DNA of 64,000 bases from Streptococcus parapneumoniae. Its GTDB lineage: Bacteria; Bacillota; Bacilli; Lactobacillales; Streptococcaceae. The DNA lies in the NCBI RefSeq assembly GCF_037076355.1, contig NZ_AP026968.1, positions 512,501 through 576,500 on the forward strand, given 5' to 3'. Every line of letters starts with the position of its first letter. The first letter of the stretch is position 1. The translations under genes and the position numbers were made by a program. This document shows positions 9,178-17,883 of the stretch, piece after piece. The notes beneath the pieces were generated by a model. It did no database searches and was not told the origin of the DNA. It saw only the letters and a program-made list of their open reading frames with translations.

Positions 9178-9425
9178 GTGGTTGAAAACAATATTTTTGA
9201 GCCTTTCCTTAAGTGATTACGGACGGTAGCGACTTTCTTCGAAATTCCATACCTAAACTTTGAGCCTAATGTCTCAAAGTTTCCGAACACCTGAAACCAT
9301 TAGATTTCAAGGGTTTCTATCACGGCGGAAAGGCTAGGTAAGTACTCACCTCACTATTGAAAAATAGGAATGATTTCCATACCAAAGTATATTTAGTATC
9401 AAGCTATAATCGATCTACGCTCTAA
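9178..9425. other. Structured intergenic segment between two identical terminators; candidate RNA element
   Basis: This 248-bp stretch has no convincing ORF. It has a 9-bp outer helix AGCCTTTCC (9200-9208) / GGAAAGGCT (9327-9335). Inside is a perfect 10-bp hairpin AAACTTTGAG (9255-9264) / CTCAAAGTTT (9273-9282), then a smaller one, TGAAA (9292-9296) / TTTCA (9305-9309). This much nested pairing suggests a folded RNA or a non-coding mobile element. I do not recognise the family. Confidence 0.45.
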
Positions 9426-9459
9426 AAATCCGCTTGGGAAACCAAACGGATTTTTTACG
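9426..9459. terminator. Terminator copy 2, serving the convergent membrane-protein gene
   Basis: The first 29 bases are identical to the copy at 9149-9177 and run on into TTTTTT. It lies just beyond the stop of the minus-strand gene ending at 9462. Confidence 0.85.
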
Positions 9460-9461
9460 TG

Positions 9462-10079
9462 TCAAAGCATTTGCCAGAAAAAGTCAATAATATAGGTCAG
9501 ACCGTAGGTATAAACCACGAGGGTAAAGGGCTTGGTCAGAATGATGATGGTCATATAGCGCTTGAAGCTCATCTTGGTCAGGGCAGCCAGCATACAGAGA
9601 AAGTCAGCTGGACTAATGGGCCAAATCATCATAAAGATAAAGAAACGGTCAAAACGATTGCCCTTATCCAGCCAGCCGATATACTTGTCATAGGTACGCT
9701 TGCTGACGACAGACTGGACAAAGGCAGCCCCATAGAGACGCACCAGATAAAAGATAATAGCACAGCCAATCACGATGCCGATATAGTTGTAGATAGTCCC
9801 GATGATGTGCCCGTAGATAAAGACGCCAGCCACTGAGGTCAAGGCCCCAGGAATGATAGGGACGACCGTCTGTAAAATCTGTAAAAAGATAAAGAGAGGT
9901 GGCCCCCAGATACCTGCCTGCTGGATGAAGGCAGAGAGGGTTTCCTTGGACTGTAAAATCCCAGCCTGATAAGCCCAAATACAGAAAATCAAACTCCCAA
10001 CCCCACCGACAATCGATGAGATATTGATAACTTGCTGTAAAAAGGGAGAAACAGCTTTCATTTGTTTATCCTGTGACAT
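9462..10079 (-). CDS. TVP38/TMEM64 (VTT domain) family membrane protein
   Basis: A 205-residue polytopic membrane protein. Five or so hydrophobic segments and a central region with PIIPGALTSVAGVFIYG and GCAIIFYLVRLYG match the VTT (DedA-like/SNARE-associated) domain, whose members move lipids between leaflets. FIFMMIWPISPADFLCMLAA is the typical second conserved block. GGAG precedes the start. It is convergent with scrK and has no operon partner. The cellular role is inferred only at family level. Confidence 0.8.
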   Translation of the reverse strand: MSQDKQMKAVSPFLQQVINISSIVGGVGSLIFCIWAYQAGILQSKETLSAFIQQAGIWGPPLFIFLQILQTVVPIIPGALTSVAGVFIYGHIIGTIYNYIGIVIGCAIIFYLVRLYGAAFVQSVVSKRTYDKYIGWLDKGNRFDRFFIFMMIWPISPADFLCMLAALTKMSFKRYMTIIILTKPFTLVVYTYGLTYIIDFFWQML

Positions 10080-10176
10080 GTAAACTCCTCATAGATAGTA
10101 TAGTTCTACTATACCATATTTTGGAGGAGAAAGGGGGAATGAGTCTTTTTTGATAAGGAATAGAAAGTAAATAGCC

Positions 10177-10385
10177 CTTCGAGACTTAGAATAGGTCTGT
10201 CAACTAAAGTTTAAATGTATTCTAAGATTAGAATAATCGCAATTACATAAATTTAAAAGCATTCTGAGTTTCGAATAGCTTATCTGAGATAATTTTGAGG
10301 CATTCGAGCTTTCGAATAGTCATCTTCTCTAAAGTTTAGATGTATTCTGAAGCTAGAAAAGCTAAAATCTAAAAATAATAAGAGT
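10177..10385. repeat. Five degenerate tandem repeats, about 42-bp period
   Basis: An imperfect palindrome resembling ATTCTGAGTTTCGAATAG begins at 10177, 10219, 10261, 10302 and 10344, that is every 41-42 bp. The spacers often carry AAAGTTTAAATGT or a relative. Copies differ at many positions and stops occur in all frames. It is not CRISPR-like because repeats and spacers are equally degenerate. Function unknown. Confidence 0.6.
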
Positions 10386-10504
10386 CTCTATCTGATGGAT
10401 GTAATTTATGTCTAGTATGAATCCTTTGAATCGTTAGTTAATTTTAATATTAATCAGTTCTGAAATAATTACTAAATATAGTTAGATGGTGAATGAATTA
10501 TTGC

Positions 10505-10770
10505 TAAATTTCAAGTTCAAGTTAGTCATCAAGAAGTTTTCTCTGAGCGACTTGTAGTTCAAGCATTTTTTAGGATAGTTGTTAATTCAATTTTCGATGA
10601 ATGCGACTTCTTTGGGAGTTGTTTTCTTAGTTCCCTTAGGTAACCATCTACGAATGAGCCTGTTGTGATTATCATTAGTTCCCCTTTCCCAAGAGGTATA
10701 GGGATGTGCATAGTAGATATGTTCCTTAGAAAACACATCAGACAAGCGATTGAATTCCGTTCCGTCCATT
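10505..10770 (-). pseudogene. IS30-family transposase remnant (C-terminal part)
   Basis: On the minus strand an open stretch (10769-10587) encodes [19 protein letters not shown], then [20 protein letters not shown]. This is the catalytic C-terminal core of IS30-type DDE transposases with the DNGTEF and ERGTNENHN motifs. The N-terminal two thirds are missing and the frame is broken downstream. A related, more decayed piece lies at 48605-48780. Confidence 0.85.
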
Positions 10771-10799
10771 AGTAGATAAAGGATTACTCCTGCTTGAAA

Positions 10800-10953
10800 T
10801 GACAGATGAACTTGTTTCTTATAAAAAATGTTGTCAAGAAATTATCTGTTTTTTTCCAGAAGTTTTAGAGGAAGAAAATTTTATGAGGAAAAAGAACTTA
10901 CTCAAATAACAATTCAGGATAAAAAACTGACAGTTGAGGAGCAGAGTGGATAA
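10800..10953 (+). pseudogene. Possible frameshifted gene fragment
   Basis: From the ATG at 10800 an acidic 36-codon frame runs to 10910. The +1 frame continues with a lysine/glutamate-rich stretch ending in VEEQSG and TAA at about 10953. Together they read like the broken C-terminus of a small protein. No family is recognisable and coding is uncertain. Confidence 0.25.
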
Positions 10954-11046
10954 ATTAAGTTTGCTACTGTATAATGGATTTATCACTAAAAACGCTCCAG
11001 GCCATATTTTACATAGCATTAGTCTTCTAAAAATGGACAGAAGTCA

Positions 11047-11075
11047 TTGTAAAGGCTATCAAAAAGGAGTATAAT
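11047..11075 (+). promoter_or_regulatory. Promoter of the ABC exporter operon
   Basis: TTGTAA (11047-11052), a 17-bp spacer and TATAAT (11070-11075), 28 bases before the ATPase start. Confidence 0.7.
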
Positions 11076-11102
11076 GAGTGAAAGAAATTTCGGAGGTTAA
11101 AG

Positions 11103-11996
11103 ATGCTAGAAGTAAGAAGCCTAGAGAAAAGTTTTGGATCCAAGCAAGTTTTGTTTGGTATTGACTTTCAAGCGCGACCAGGTCGTATTTTGGGACTAGT
11201 CGGAAAAAATGGTGCTGGGAAGACAACGATTTTCCACAGTATTTTGAAGGTTTTAGAATACCAAGGAGAAATCAGTCTGGATGGTCAGGATATTCGTCAG
11301 GAGACCTATGCTCGGATTGGCTATCTGCCTGAAGAACGCAGTCTGATGCCTAAATTGACAGTTCTTGAACAAGTTCGTTATTTGGCTACTCTAAAAGGCA
11401 TGGATGCCAAGGAGGTCAAGGAAAAACTCCCTCAATGGATGAAGAGGTTGGAAGTAAAAGGAAAGCTGACAGATAAAATCAAGAGTCTGTCAAAAGGAAA
11501 TCAGCAGAAGATTCAGCTCATCATTACTCTGATTCATGAGCCAGACTTGATTATCTTGGATGAGCCTTTCAGTGGATTGGACCCAGTCAATACAGAATTG
11601 CTCAAGCAAGTCATTTTTCAAGAAAAAGAACGTGGGGCAACCATTATCTTTTCTGACCATGTCATGACCAACGTCGAGGAGCTTTGTGACGATATTCTCA
11701 TGATCCGAGATGGCCGTGTGGTCTTGCATGGACCAGTTCAGGATGTCCGCAATCAATACGGGGAAACGCGTCTCTTTGTTTCAAGTGAACGAAGCAAGGA
11801 AGAATTGGAAAACCTTCCTCATGTTAAACAGGTGAGCTTGACCAAACAAGGCAGTTGGAAATTGATTTTGGAGGATGAGAGCGCTGGAAGGGAACTCTTC
11901 CCAATCTTAACTCAGGGGCAATATATCGCAACCTTTGACCAGCAAGCGCCAACAATCGATGAAATCTTTAAACTAGAATCAGGGGTGGAAGTATGA
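11103..11996 (+). CDS. ABC transporter ATP-binding protein (NatA-like)
   Basis: A 297-residue ATPase of the ABC-2 exporter class. It has Walker A GKNGAGKTT (residues 35-43), signature LSKGNQQK, Walker B LIILDEPFSGLDP, the H-loop SDHVM, and a 70-residue C-terminal regulatory extension. GGAGG precedes the ATG. It overlaps the permease gene by 4 bases, so the two form one exporter. Substrate unknown; NatAB-type sodium or drug/peptide exporters are the nearest relatives by architecture. Confidence 0.92.
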   Translation: MLEVRSLEKSFGSKQVLFGIDFQARPGRILGLVGKNGAGKTTIFHSILKVLEYQGEISLDGQDIRQETYARIGYLPEERSLMPKLTVLEQVRYLATLKGMDAKEVKEKLPQWMKRLEVKGKLTDKIKSLSKGNQQKIQLIITLIHEPDLIILDEPFSGLDPVNTELLKQVIFQEKERGATIIFSDHVMTNVEELCDDILMIRDGRVVLHGPVQDVRNQYGETRLFVSSERSKEELENLPHVKQVSLTKQGSWKLILEDESAGRELFPILTQGQYIATFDQQAPTIDEIFKLESGVEV

Positions 11997-13192
11997 GAAA
12001 TATGTGGGTTGTAATCAAGGAAACCTATCTTCGACATGTCAAATCGTGGAGTTTCTTCTTTATGGTGATTTCGCCGTTCCTCTTTTTAGGAATCTCTGTA
12101 GGAATTGCCTATCTCCAAGGCTCTTCAATGGCTAAAAATGATAAAGTGGCAGTAGTGACAACAGTGCCATCTGTAGCAGAAGGACTGAAGAATGTAAATG
12201 GTGTTAACTTTGACTATAAAGACGAAGCAAGTGCCAAAGAAGCGATTAAAGATGAAAAATTAAAAGGGTATCTGACTATTGATCAAGAAGATAGTGTTTT
12301 AAAGGCAGTTTATCATGGCGAAACGTCGCTTGAAAATGGAATTAAATTTGCAGTTACAGGTACACTCAATGAACTACAAAATCAGCTTAATCGTTCAACT
12401 GCTTCCTTGTCTCAAGAGCGGGAAAAACGCTTAGCGCAGACAGTTCAATTCACAGAAAAGATTGATGAAGCCAAGGAAAATAAAAAGTTTATTCAAACAA
12501 TTGCAGCAGGCGCCTTAGGATTCTTTCTTTATATGATTCTGATTACCTATGCGGGTGTGACGGCTCAGGAAGTTGCCAGTGAAAAAGGCACCAAAATTAT
12601 GGAAGTCGTCTTTTCTAGCATAAGGGCAAGTCACTATTTCTATGCGCGGATGATGGCTCTATTTCTAGTGATTTTAACGCATATTGGGATTTATGTTGTA
12701 GGTGGTCTCACTGCCATTCTGTTCTTTAAAGATTTGCCATTCTTGGCTCAGTCTGGTGTTTTAGATCACTTGGGAGATGCTTTCTCACTGAATACCTTGC
12801 TCTTTATTTTGGTTAGTCTTTTCATGTATGTAGTCTTGGCGGCCTTTCTAGGTTCTATGGTTTCTCGTCCGGAGGACGCAGGAAAAGCCTTGTCGCCTTT
12901 GATGATTTTGATTATGGGTGGTTTTTTTGGAGTGACAGCTCTAGGTGCAGCTGGTGACAATCTCATCTTGAAGATTGGTTCTTATATTCCCTTTATTTCG
13001 ACCTTCTTTATGCCATTTAGAACCATTAATGGCTATGCAAATGGGTTAGAAGCATGGATTTCACTTGCTATTACAGTGATTTTTGCAGTGGTAGCAACAG
13101 GATTTATCGGACGCATGTATGCCAGCCTAGTCCTTCAAACAGATGATTTAGGAATCTGGAAAACCTTTAAACGCGCCTTATCTTATAAATAG
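11993..13192 (+). CDS. ABC-2 type transporter permease (NatB-like)
   Basis: A 399-residue membrane partner of the preceding ATPase. One N-terminal membrane helix (about 20-42) is followed by a large outside domain (about 45-170) and five or six helices in the C-terminal half, the ABC-2 NatB/YhaP arrangement. ITYAGVTAQEVASEKGTKIMEV is the conserved loop of the family. The operon ends at the terminator 13197-13220. Confidence 0.9.
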   Translation: MRNMWVVIKETYLRHVKSWSFFFMVISPFLFLGISVGIAYLQGSSMAKNDKVAVVTTVPSVAEGLKNVNGVNFDYKDEASAKEAIKDEKLKGYLTIDQEDSVLKAVYHGETSLENGIKFAVTGTLNELQNQLNRSTASLSQEREKRLAQTVQFTEKIDEAKENKKFIQTIAAGALGFFLYMILITYAGVTAQEVASEKGTKIMEVVFSSIRASHYFYARMMALFLVILTHIGIYVVGGLTAILFFKDLPFLAQSGVLDHLGDAFSLNTLLFILVSLFMYVVLAAFLGSMVSRPEDAGKALSPLMILIMGGFFGVTALGAAGDNLILKIGSYIPFISTFFMPFRTINGYANGLEAWISLAITVIFAVVATGFIGRMYASLVLQTDDLGIWKTFKRALSYK

Positions 13193-13196
13193 AAGA

Positions 13197-13220
13197 GCCT
13201 CGCGAAAGCGAGGTTTTTTA
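13197..13220 (+). terminator. Rho-independent terminator of the ABC exporter operon
   Basis: AGCCTCGC-GAAA-GCGAGGT followed by TTTTT: a strong stem with a GAAA tetraloop. Confidence 0.93.
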
Positions 13221-13429
13221 GAGATGAAAAGAGTGGAATCACGAACCTAATTACTTACACATTATGTAAATAGGTTACTTGAAAACTCGATTGTATAGTG
13301 AACTGAATCTGAAATAGGATAATATTGCTTCTAAAACATTCTTATAAATTGATTTGAATTCCAAAATCCCATCGTTCCGTTCTTATTTCATTTTGCGATA
13401 TAGTGAAAGGAAATAAGTCAGCTCACAAA

Positions 13430-13478
13430 AAATGCATACTACCAGGATTTTTCAAGACTTAGTAGTATGCGTTTTTTG
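13430..13478 (+). terminator. Hairpin with T-run, GCATACTA type
   Basis: The stem is GCATACTA (13434-13441) / TAGTATGC (13463-13470), followed by GTTTTTT. It resembles the hairpins at 38072-38151 and 48792-48870. Confidence 0.55.
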
Positions 13479-13525
13479 ATTGTGAAGACTTTTCATCCAG
13501 CCTCTTTATGTGATAAAGTATCGTT

Positions 13526-13654
13526 AATAGTCAATGAAAATCAGACTGGGAAGTTAGCGGAAGGCTCCTCGAAACATAGTTTTGAGGTTGAGGAACTAAC
13601 TAAGTCAGTAACATATACACACTAAGGACAAGCTGACGTGGTTTGAAGAGTATA
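13526..13654 (-). repeat. Degenerate BOX element
   Basis: It retains TCAATGAAAATCA at the boxC end, TTTTGAGGTTGAGG and AAGTCAGTAACATA in the boxB region, and AGCTGACGTGGTTTGAAGAG at the boxA end. Many substitutions and a deletion mark it as an old copy. Confidence 0.75.
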
Positions 13655-13972
13655 AAGATCTGTTTCGTAAGCATCTAATAATAGGGTATTTTGATAGTGT
13701 AATCATTTGGATAAGCATTGTAGTATAGTGATATGAAATCAACTAAACTAAATAAGAAATATAGATTATCAAAACTCTTTTAAAAGATTGCATTAAATCT
13801 AAATAACATAGACGTCTTCAGCGTGTGCTGTCTCATCTTATGCGAAAATCTTATAAGGAGAGTATAGAAAATCTCGATTGTAATCAACTAACTGATTGGA
13901 GAAATGTATAAATATGAGAAGTTAGCCCCCCATGTCACTACCATAATGAGATTGCTCGAATTCCTTGCTTTT

Positions 13973-14217
13973 TATACTCAATGAAAATCAAAGAGCAAAC
14001 TAGGAAACTAGCCGCAGGTTGCTCAAAACAGTGTTTTGAGGTTGTAGATAAGACTGACGAAGTCAGCTCAAAACACTGTTTTGAGGTTGTGGATAAGACT
14101 GACGAAGTCAGCTCAAAACACTGTTTTGAGGTTGTGGATAAGACTGACGAAGTCAGTTACCTATAGATACGGCAAGGCGACGTTGACGCGGTTTGAAGAG
14201 ATTTTCGAAGAGTATTA
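13973..14217 (-). repeat. BOX element with three boxB units
   Basis: boxC is at 13973-14021, followed by three 45-bp boxB units (14022-14156) and boxA with ACGGCAAGGCGACGTTGACG. The outer TATTA at 14213-14217 contains the stop codon of the lrgB-like gene. Confidence 0.93.
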
Positions 14218-14910
14218 ACTCAATATCAAACTAGCTACGATGGGGCTGACAAAGACATAGAGAATACCAGTGACACCGATAGCCAACCCCCCCATGGCTC
14301 CTGCTACAGAGCCATATCGGAAGGCTGTCCCTGTTCCGACTGCATGACCTGTTCCTCCAAGGGAAAGACCAATAGCTACTGGATCATCTATTTTCAACCA
14401 CTTCAAAAGTGTTGGGCCGATGACACTGGTTAAAATCCCAGTTGCGACTACAACGACCAAGGTCACGGTCGTCAGACCTTGCAATTTTTCTGTAATTCCT
14501 ACTGCCATGGCGGTTGTCACTGACTTGGGAAAGAGAGAAATGGCTAGGAAAAAGTCCATGCCAAAAATCTTAGCTACAAGGGCTGTGAAAGAGGTATTGA
14601 CAACTACTGCTAAGAGACTACCAAAGAGAATACTCCGTGCATGGTGCTTCATCAAGTGAAAACTCTTATAAAGCGGAATCCCTAGAGCCACGGTCGATGG
14701 GACAATCAAGTTGTTCAGATAAACTCCACCTTGGTAGTAATCTTGGTAAGAAATACCTGTTACCTTTAGAAAGATGATAATGAAAACAGCTGACAAAAGC
14801 AAGGGCGTTGTCAATGGATGAGGAAAACGTCTGTAAATCAGCATTCCCACTAGATAAGCTAGGATAGACAGGGCAAGCCCAAACAAGGGATTGGAAACAA
14901 ATTCACTCAT
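14215..14910 (-). CDS. lrgB: LrgB/CidB family membrane protein
   Basis: A 231-residue protein with about seven hydrophobic segments. SLFPKSVTTAMAVGI and GLSLGGTGHAVGTGTA are LrgB-family signatures. With the LrgA-like partner it forms a membrane pair linked in other Gram-positives to control of murein hydrolases and autolysis, and in S. mutans to pyruvate uptake. It overlaps lrgA by 4 bases. Its stop lies on the edge of a BOX element; the protein itself is full length. Confidence 0.85.
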   Translation of the reverse strand: MSEFVSNPLFGLALSILAYLVGMLIYRRFPHPLTTPLLLSAVFIIIFLKVTGISYQDYYQGGVYLNNLIVPSTVALGIPLYKSFHLMKHHARSILFGSLLAVVVNTSFTALVAKIFGMDFFLAISLFPKSVTTAMAVGITEKLQGLTTVTLVVVVATGILTSVIGPTLLKWLKIDDPVAIGLSLGGTGHAVGTGTAFRYGSVAGAMGGLAIGVTGILYVFVSPIVASLILS

Positions 14911-15281
14911 TTGGCATCTCCTTTCTCATAATCTCCCTCAAACCGTCTCTTGATGAACTGAACTACCAAGGCTATGAGGATAATATTGATGACTGCTGCA
15001 AAAAAGACAATCAAAACAATGGGCAAAAGATAGGGAGCAATCACATCAAACTTCTCCATGATTCCCACTGCTGGCGGCAAAAAGAGAATGGTCATATTGG
15101 CCAGCAAGAAATTCCCCACCATGTTGACATGCCTGGTTCTCAGCCACTTAAATTGCAGGGCTAGAAAGAGAATAATCAAGCCGATAATACTGCCTGGGAT
15201 GGGCAAATGAAAGAAACTAGAGATTCCCTCTCCAATTAGAGAAATCACAAAGAGAATCATTAATTGAACATATAATTTCAT
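14907..15281 (-). CDS. lrgA: LrgA/CidA family holin-like membrane protein
   Basis: A 124-residue protein with four hydrophobic helices and the LrgA signature PIPGSIIGLIILFL. The ATG at 15281 has GGAG seven bases upstream; an upstream in-frame ATG (15311) would add ten unlikely residues. It is co-translated with lrgB. The 180 bp upstream hold a decayed BOX element. Confidence 0.85.
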   Translation of the reverse strand: MKLYVQLMILFVISLIGEGISSFFHLPIPGSIIGLIILFLALQFKWLRTRHVNMVGNFLLANMTILFLPPAVGIMEKFDVIAPYLLPIVLIVFFAAVINIILIALVVQFIKRRFEGDYEKGDAK

Positions 15282-15356
15282 CCTATACTCCACGAAATAG
15301 ACTTCTTTCATACCAGTTTACTCTTTTTTCAGAAAATTTCAAGGAAATGCACAAGG

Positions 15357-15468
15357 GTTAATGAAAATTAAAGAATAAACTAGGAAGTCATCTGCATGTT
15401 GCTCAAAGCAAAGTCTTGGGTTTGTAGGTCAAACTGACATAGTTTGAAGCGATTTTCGAAGAATATTA
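15357..15468 (-). repeat. Degenerate BOX element
   Basis: AATGAAAATTAAAGAATAAACTAGG at the boxC end is recognisable, as is GTTTGAAGCGATTTTCGAAGA at the boxA end. The boxB and most of the boxA interior are eroded. Its right end TATTA carries the stop codon of the ABC ATPase fragment. Confidence 0.75.
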
Positions 15469-15768
15469 CTTTTCTTTGCTTAAGTGACTGACTTGGTCGT
15501 AGTGTTTTAAGTCTTCTTCCGTGTAGTGGTGAATGACTTCAATGACTGTTTGAGGTAGGGAGAAGAGTAAATCGCTAATTTTTCTGCTATTTTCCGAGTC
15601 AAGATTGGCCTTGATTTCATCTGCTAAGATGAGTTGGCTATCATGGTAGAGGGCGCGAGCGATTTCAAGGCGTTGCTTCTCGCCACCAGATAGACTATCA
15701 TTACTGAGTGTTCGATTTTTCAAATGTTCTAATCCTGTTTTTTTGAGGATATGATTTAGCGTTTGCTT
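15466..15768 (-). pseudogene. ABC transporter ATPase, 5'-truncated remnant
   Basis: The open frame encodes the second half of an ABC ATPase: signature [16 protein letters not shown], Walker B-like [12 protein letters not shown] (Pro of the usual DEP replaced), and an H-loop region VIEVIHHY. The frame can be followed upstream to about 15768 without a start codon and then hits a stop. Walker A is absent, so it cannot hydrolyse ATP and is most likely dead. Confidence 0.8.
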
Positions 15769-15849
15769 TTATCTTAAATACTTCATATAAAAATGTAAAT
15801 TTTTGGGGGATATGCAATTAAATGAAAATATCGTACTGACACAGATTAA

Positions 15850-15900
15850 AACAAAAAGCGAACAAAACAGAGTTCATTGTTTCGATTCGCTTTTTGTATT
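15850..15900 (-). terminator. Terminator after the choline-binding protein gene
   Basis: A 12-bp stem ACAAAAAGCGAA / TTCGCTTTTTGT with a 23-nt loop and T/A-rich flanks. It lies about 85 bp beyond the stop at 15985. Confidence 0.7.
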
Positions 15901-15984
15901 ATTATCTAGATTTTTTGTAGCTCTGATAACATTTAGTTTGAGCATGTACACTAATAGTTGATGGAATAAAATGTGTACATTAGA

Positions 15985-17070
15985 TTATTTCCAAGCGCCA
16001 CTGGAATCTACATAGTAACCATCTGGTGTGTAGGTATTGTGAAGCATCTTACCTGATGAAGCGAGGTAGTACCAAGATCCACTATCTTTTACCCAGCCTG
16101 TTGCCATAGAACCTGAGTTGTTTAGATAATACCAAGATCCACTATCTTTGATCCAACCTGTCGCCATAGAACCTGAGTCTCTTAGGTAATACCAAGAGTG
16201 ATTATCATATAGCCAGTCACTAGAAATCATAGCTCCTGATGATTTAAAGGCATACCAGTTGCCACCCTGATAGAGCCAAGTTTGATTGAACATGACCCCT
16301 TTATCATTCATAAAGTACCAAGTTCCCTTGTCCTTAACCCAATCGTTCTGCACTAGTTGACCTTGTTTTTGATAGTACCACTTTTCACCTTGATTATTTT
16401 TTAGATTTAGCCAGCTTTCTGCTTTTACAATCGGATAAAGTTCTCTGAAGACTCCCCCCCCTTTGTAGAAATGACTGATAGTCCCTGGCTTTACAAGTTT
16501 AATATTATCATACTCCTCTGCCCAAGCAAAGACTTTTTGACCATTGATAGTCTCTGGTAAGGTAGCAGTGTAGGTCTTGGTTTGATAGTCCCATTTAGTA
16601 TCAAGGTAGGTGTATTGATCATTTGATTCTTTAATACGATAGTAGCCACTCTTTCCACCATTATATACATCATCTACCACTTTAGTGGACCAGGTTTTTA
16701 CTTCATTTCCGCTCTTGGCCTCGACCTTGATATCTCCTCTATAGCCATAAGGAACATAGAAATTCAGGTAATGTCCTTCTTCTCCGATATTGGATCTATC
16801 CACTTCTTGACTTAGGAAATTGACAGTTTGATCTTGACCATTGAGACTGACCCTCCACTCAATTTTCTCAGTTTTTGGTAAATCCAAGACTTTTATATCT
16901 ATGCTATGACCATTGTTAAATCGAAGAATTTTGTCATCTTGATATACAACTCCTCCTTTAACACGCCAAACTTCTTTAAGCTCAAAGGCCTTTCCCGAAA
17001 GAGGGAAAGCTAGTAAAGCTAAACCTGCTAGAGACAAACCAAATAATGTGATTTTTTTTGATACTTTCAT
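15985..17070 (-). CDS. Secreted choline-binding protein of unknown function
   Basis: Residues 1-29 are a signal peptide (MKVSKKITLFGLSLAGLALL). Residues 30-215 have no family I recognise and look beta-rich. Residues 216-361 carry about six choline-binding repeats (WYYLNNSGSMATGW type) ending in TPDGYYVDSSGAWK, for attachment to phosphocholine on teichoic acid. It starts 12 bp after the caspase-like gene, so the two are probably cotranscribed. An eight-G run in the coding strand (16461-16454) encodes KGGGVF and could slip. Divergent rgg may control it. Confidence 0.85.
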   Translation of the reverse strand: MKVSKKITLFGLSLAGLALLAFPLSGKAFELKEVWRVKGGVVYQDDKILRFNNGHSIDIKVLDLPKTEKIEWRVSLNGQDQTVNFLSQEVDRSNIGEEGHYLNFYVPYGYRGDIKVEAKSGNEVKTWSTKVVDDVYNGGKSGYYRIKESNDQYTYLDTKWDYQTKTYTATLPETINGQKVFAWAEEYDNIKLVKPGTISHFYKGGGVFRELYPIVKAESWLNLKNNQGEKWYYQKQGQLVQNDWVKDKGTWYFMNDKGVMFNQTWLYQGGNWYAFKSSGAMISSDWLYDNHSWYYLRDSGSMATGWIKDSGSWYYLNNSGSMATGWVKDSGSWYYLASSGKMLHNTYTPDGYYVDSSGAWK

Positions 17071-17082
17071 TTTCTTAACCCC

Positions 17083-17883
17083 TTATTTTTGGAATAAAAC
17101 AAATTGGCTGTTTTTAGGATAAACTGATACATGTTGCTCTTCGCGAATTTTTGATGCATCTTCAAGAACTAGAGGATAAGAGTATTGATACAGTTCCTCT
17201 AAAGTGATTTTTCCGTTAGCGTTGGTGTCTGCCATAGGCGAAATCATTCTATTTTGAAGCGGATCCCAACCTGTACCCATTGCCCAGTATCTGGTGGCAA
17301 GACTACCTACTCCGACTGCACTATACGATTCTTCATCCATACAAGAGGCACATAGTACGAGGAACTTAGAATCAAGCATTTCACCATTCTTGCTTGCTAG
17401 ATTTCCTGTTGAAAATCCTGCCAAAAATGCTTGTTCATCAAATCTTTCTTCAGACTTGGAGGCAACCTTTTCATCTGATTTACCTACATCTATAATTTTT
17501 CCTGAATAGCAACAATCCAGCATAACCACAAACTTACCTTTATATTGTTTCAGTATAGATGCTAATTCCCAACCTGAAAAGGATATTTTATCGCTACCAA
17601 TGGCTATCGTCCCATCTTCTCCACCATGGCAAGTAAGGTAAAGGTAGTTCACATCGCTTTCGCTAGAAGATTTGAAAAGCTCTTGCATTTTTGCAATAAT
17701 CTCGGACTTAGTTTTATCTGGGAAACGAACAACTTTACTAAAGTTTTGGTTACTAAAAACCTTTTCCATAGCATTAACATCTTCGATAGGTACTGCTCTC
17801 GTTGATGTTTCACCCGTTTTTAGTGTAAGAACCGTCAGAATGTTTCTACCACCAACGGCCATTCGATTGAATCCAACTGCCAT
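17083..17883 (-). CDS. Caspase-like (peptidase C14) protease, 5' end rearranged
   Basis: The 266-codon frame has a caspase-fold core: RAVPIEDVNAMEKVF (about 29-43), catalytic His86 in LYLTCHGGEDG, and catalytic Cys125 in MLDCCYSGK. A calcium-site-like ADTNANGKITLEELY follows near 220. The first 30 residues do not look like a caspase first strand; the same DNA in another frame encodes a decayed choline-binding repeat joined to a signal peptide. No ribosome site precedes the ATG at 17883. Either a frameshift separates leader from protease or the gene is inactive. Confidence 0.65.
   Translation of the reverse strand: MAVGFNRMAVGGRNILTVLTLKTGETSTRAVPIEDVNAMEKVFSNQNFSKVVRFPDKTKSEIIAKMQELFKSSSESDVNYLYLTCHGGEDGTIAIGSDKISFSGWELASILKQYKGKFVVMLDCCYSGKIIDVGKSDEKVASKSEERFDEQAFLAGFSTGNLASKNGEMLDSKFLVLCASCMDEESYSAVGVGSLATRYWAMGTGWDPLQNRMISPMADTNANGKITLEELYQYSYPLVLEDASKIREEQHVSVYPKNSQFVLFQK

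Larger units (their letters stand above)
13221..13972. other. Gene-free stretch with repeat remnants
   Basis: No intact gene is visible over 750 bp. It holds: 13295-13400, which resembles 48870-48980 (shared phrases around TAGTGNANTGAATCT and GATTTGAATT); a hairpin at 13430-13478 with stem GCATACTA / TAGTATGC and six T; a decayed BOX at 13526-13654; and an open phrase near 13815-13910 that could be a transposase scrap but is too short to name. Confidence 0.5.

Noticed and set aside
9459..9836. 125-residue ORF on the plus strand
   Set aside because: It is the antisense shadow of the VTT-domain gene with His/Asp-rich low-complexity translation.
10177..10385. CRISPR array
   Set aside because: Repeat cores differ between copies, the intervening DNA is as similar as the cores, and no cas genes are near.
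13981..14166. 61-residue repetitive ORF
   Set aside because: It lies wholly within a BOX element with three boxB units.
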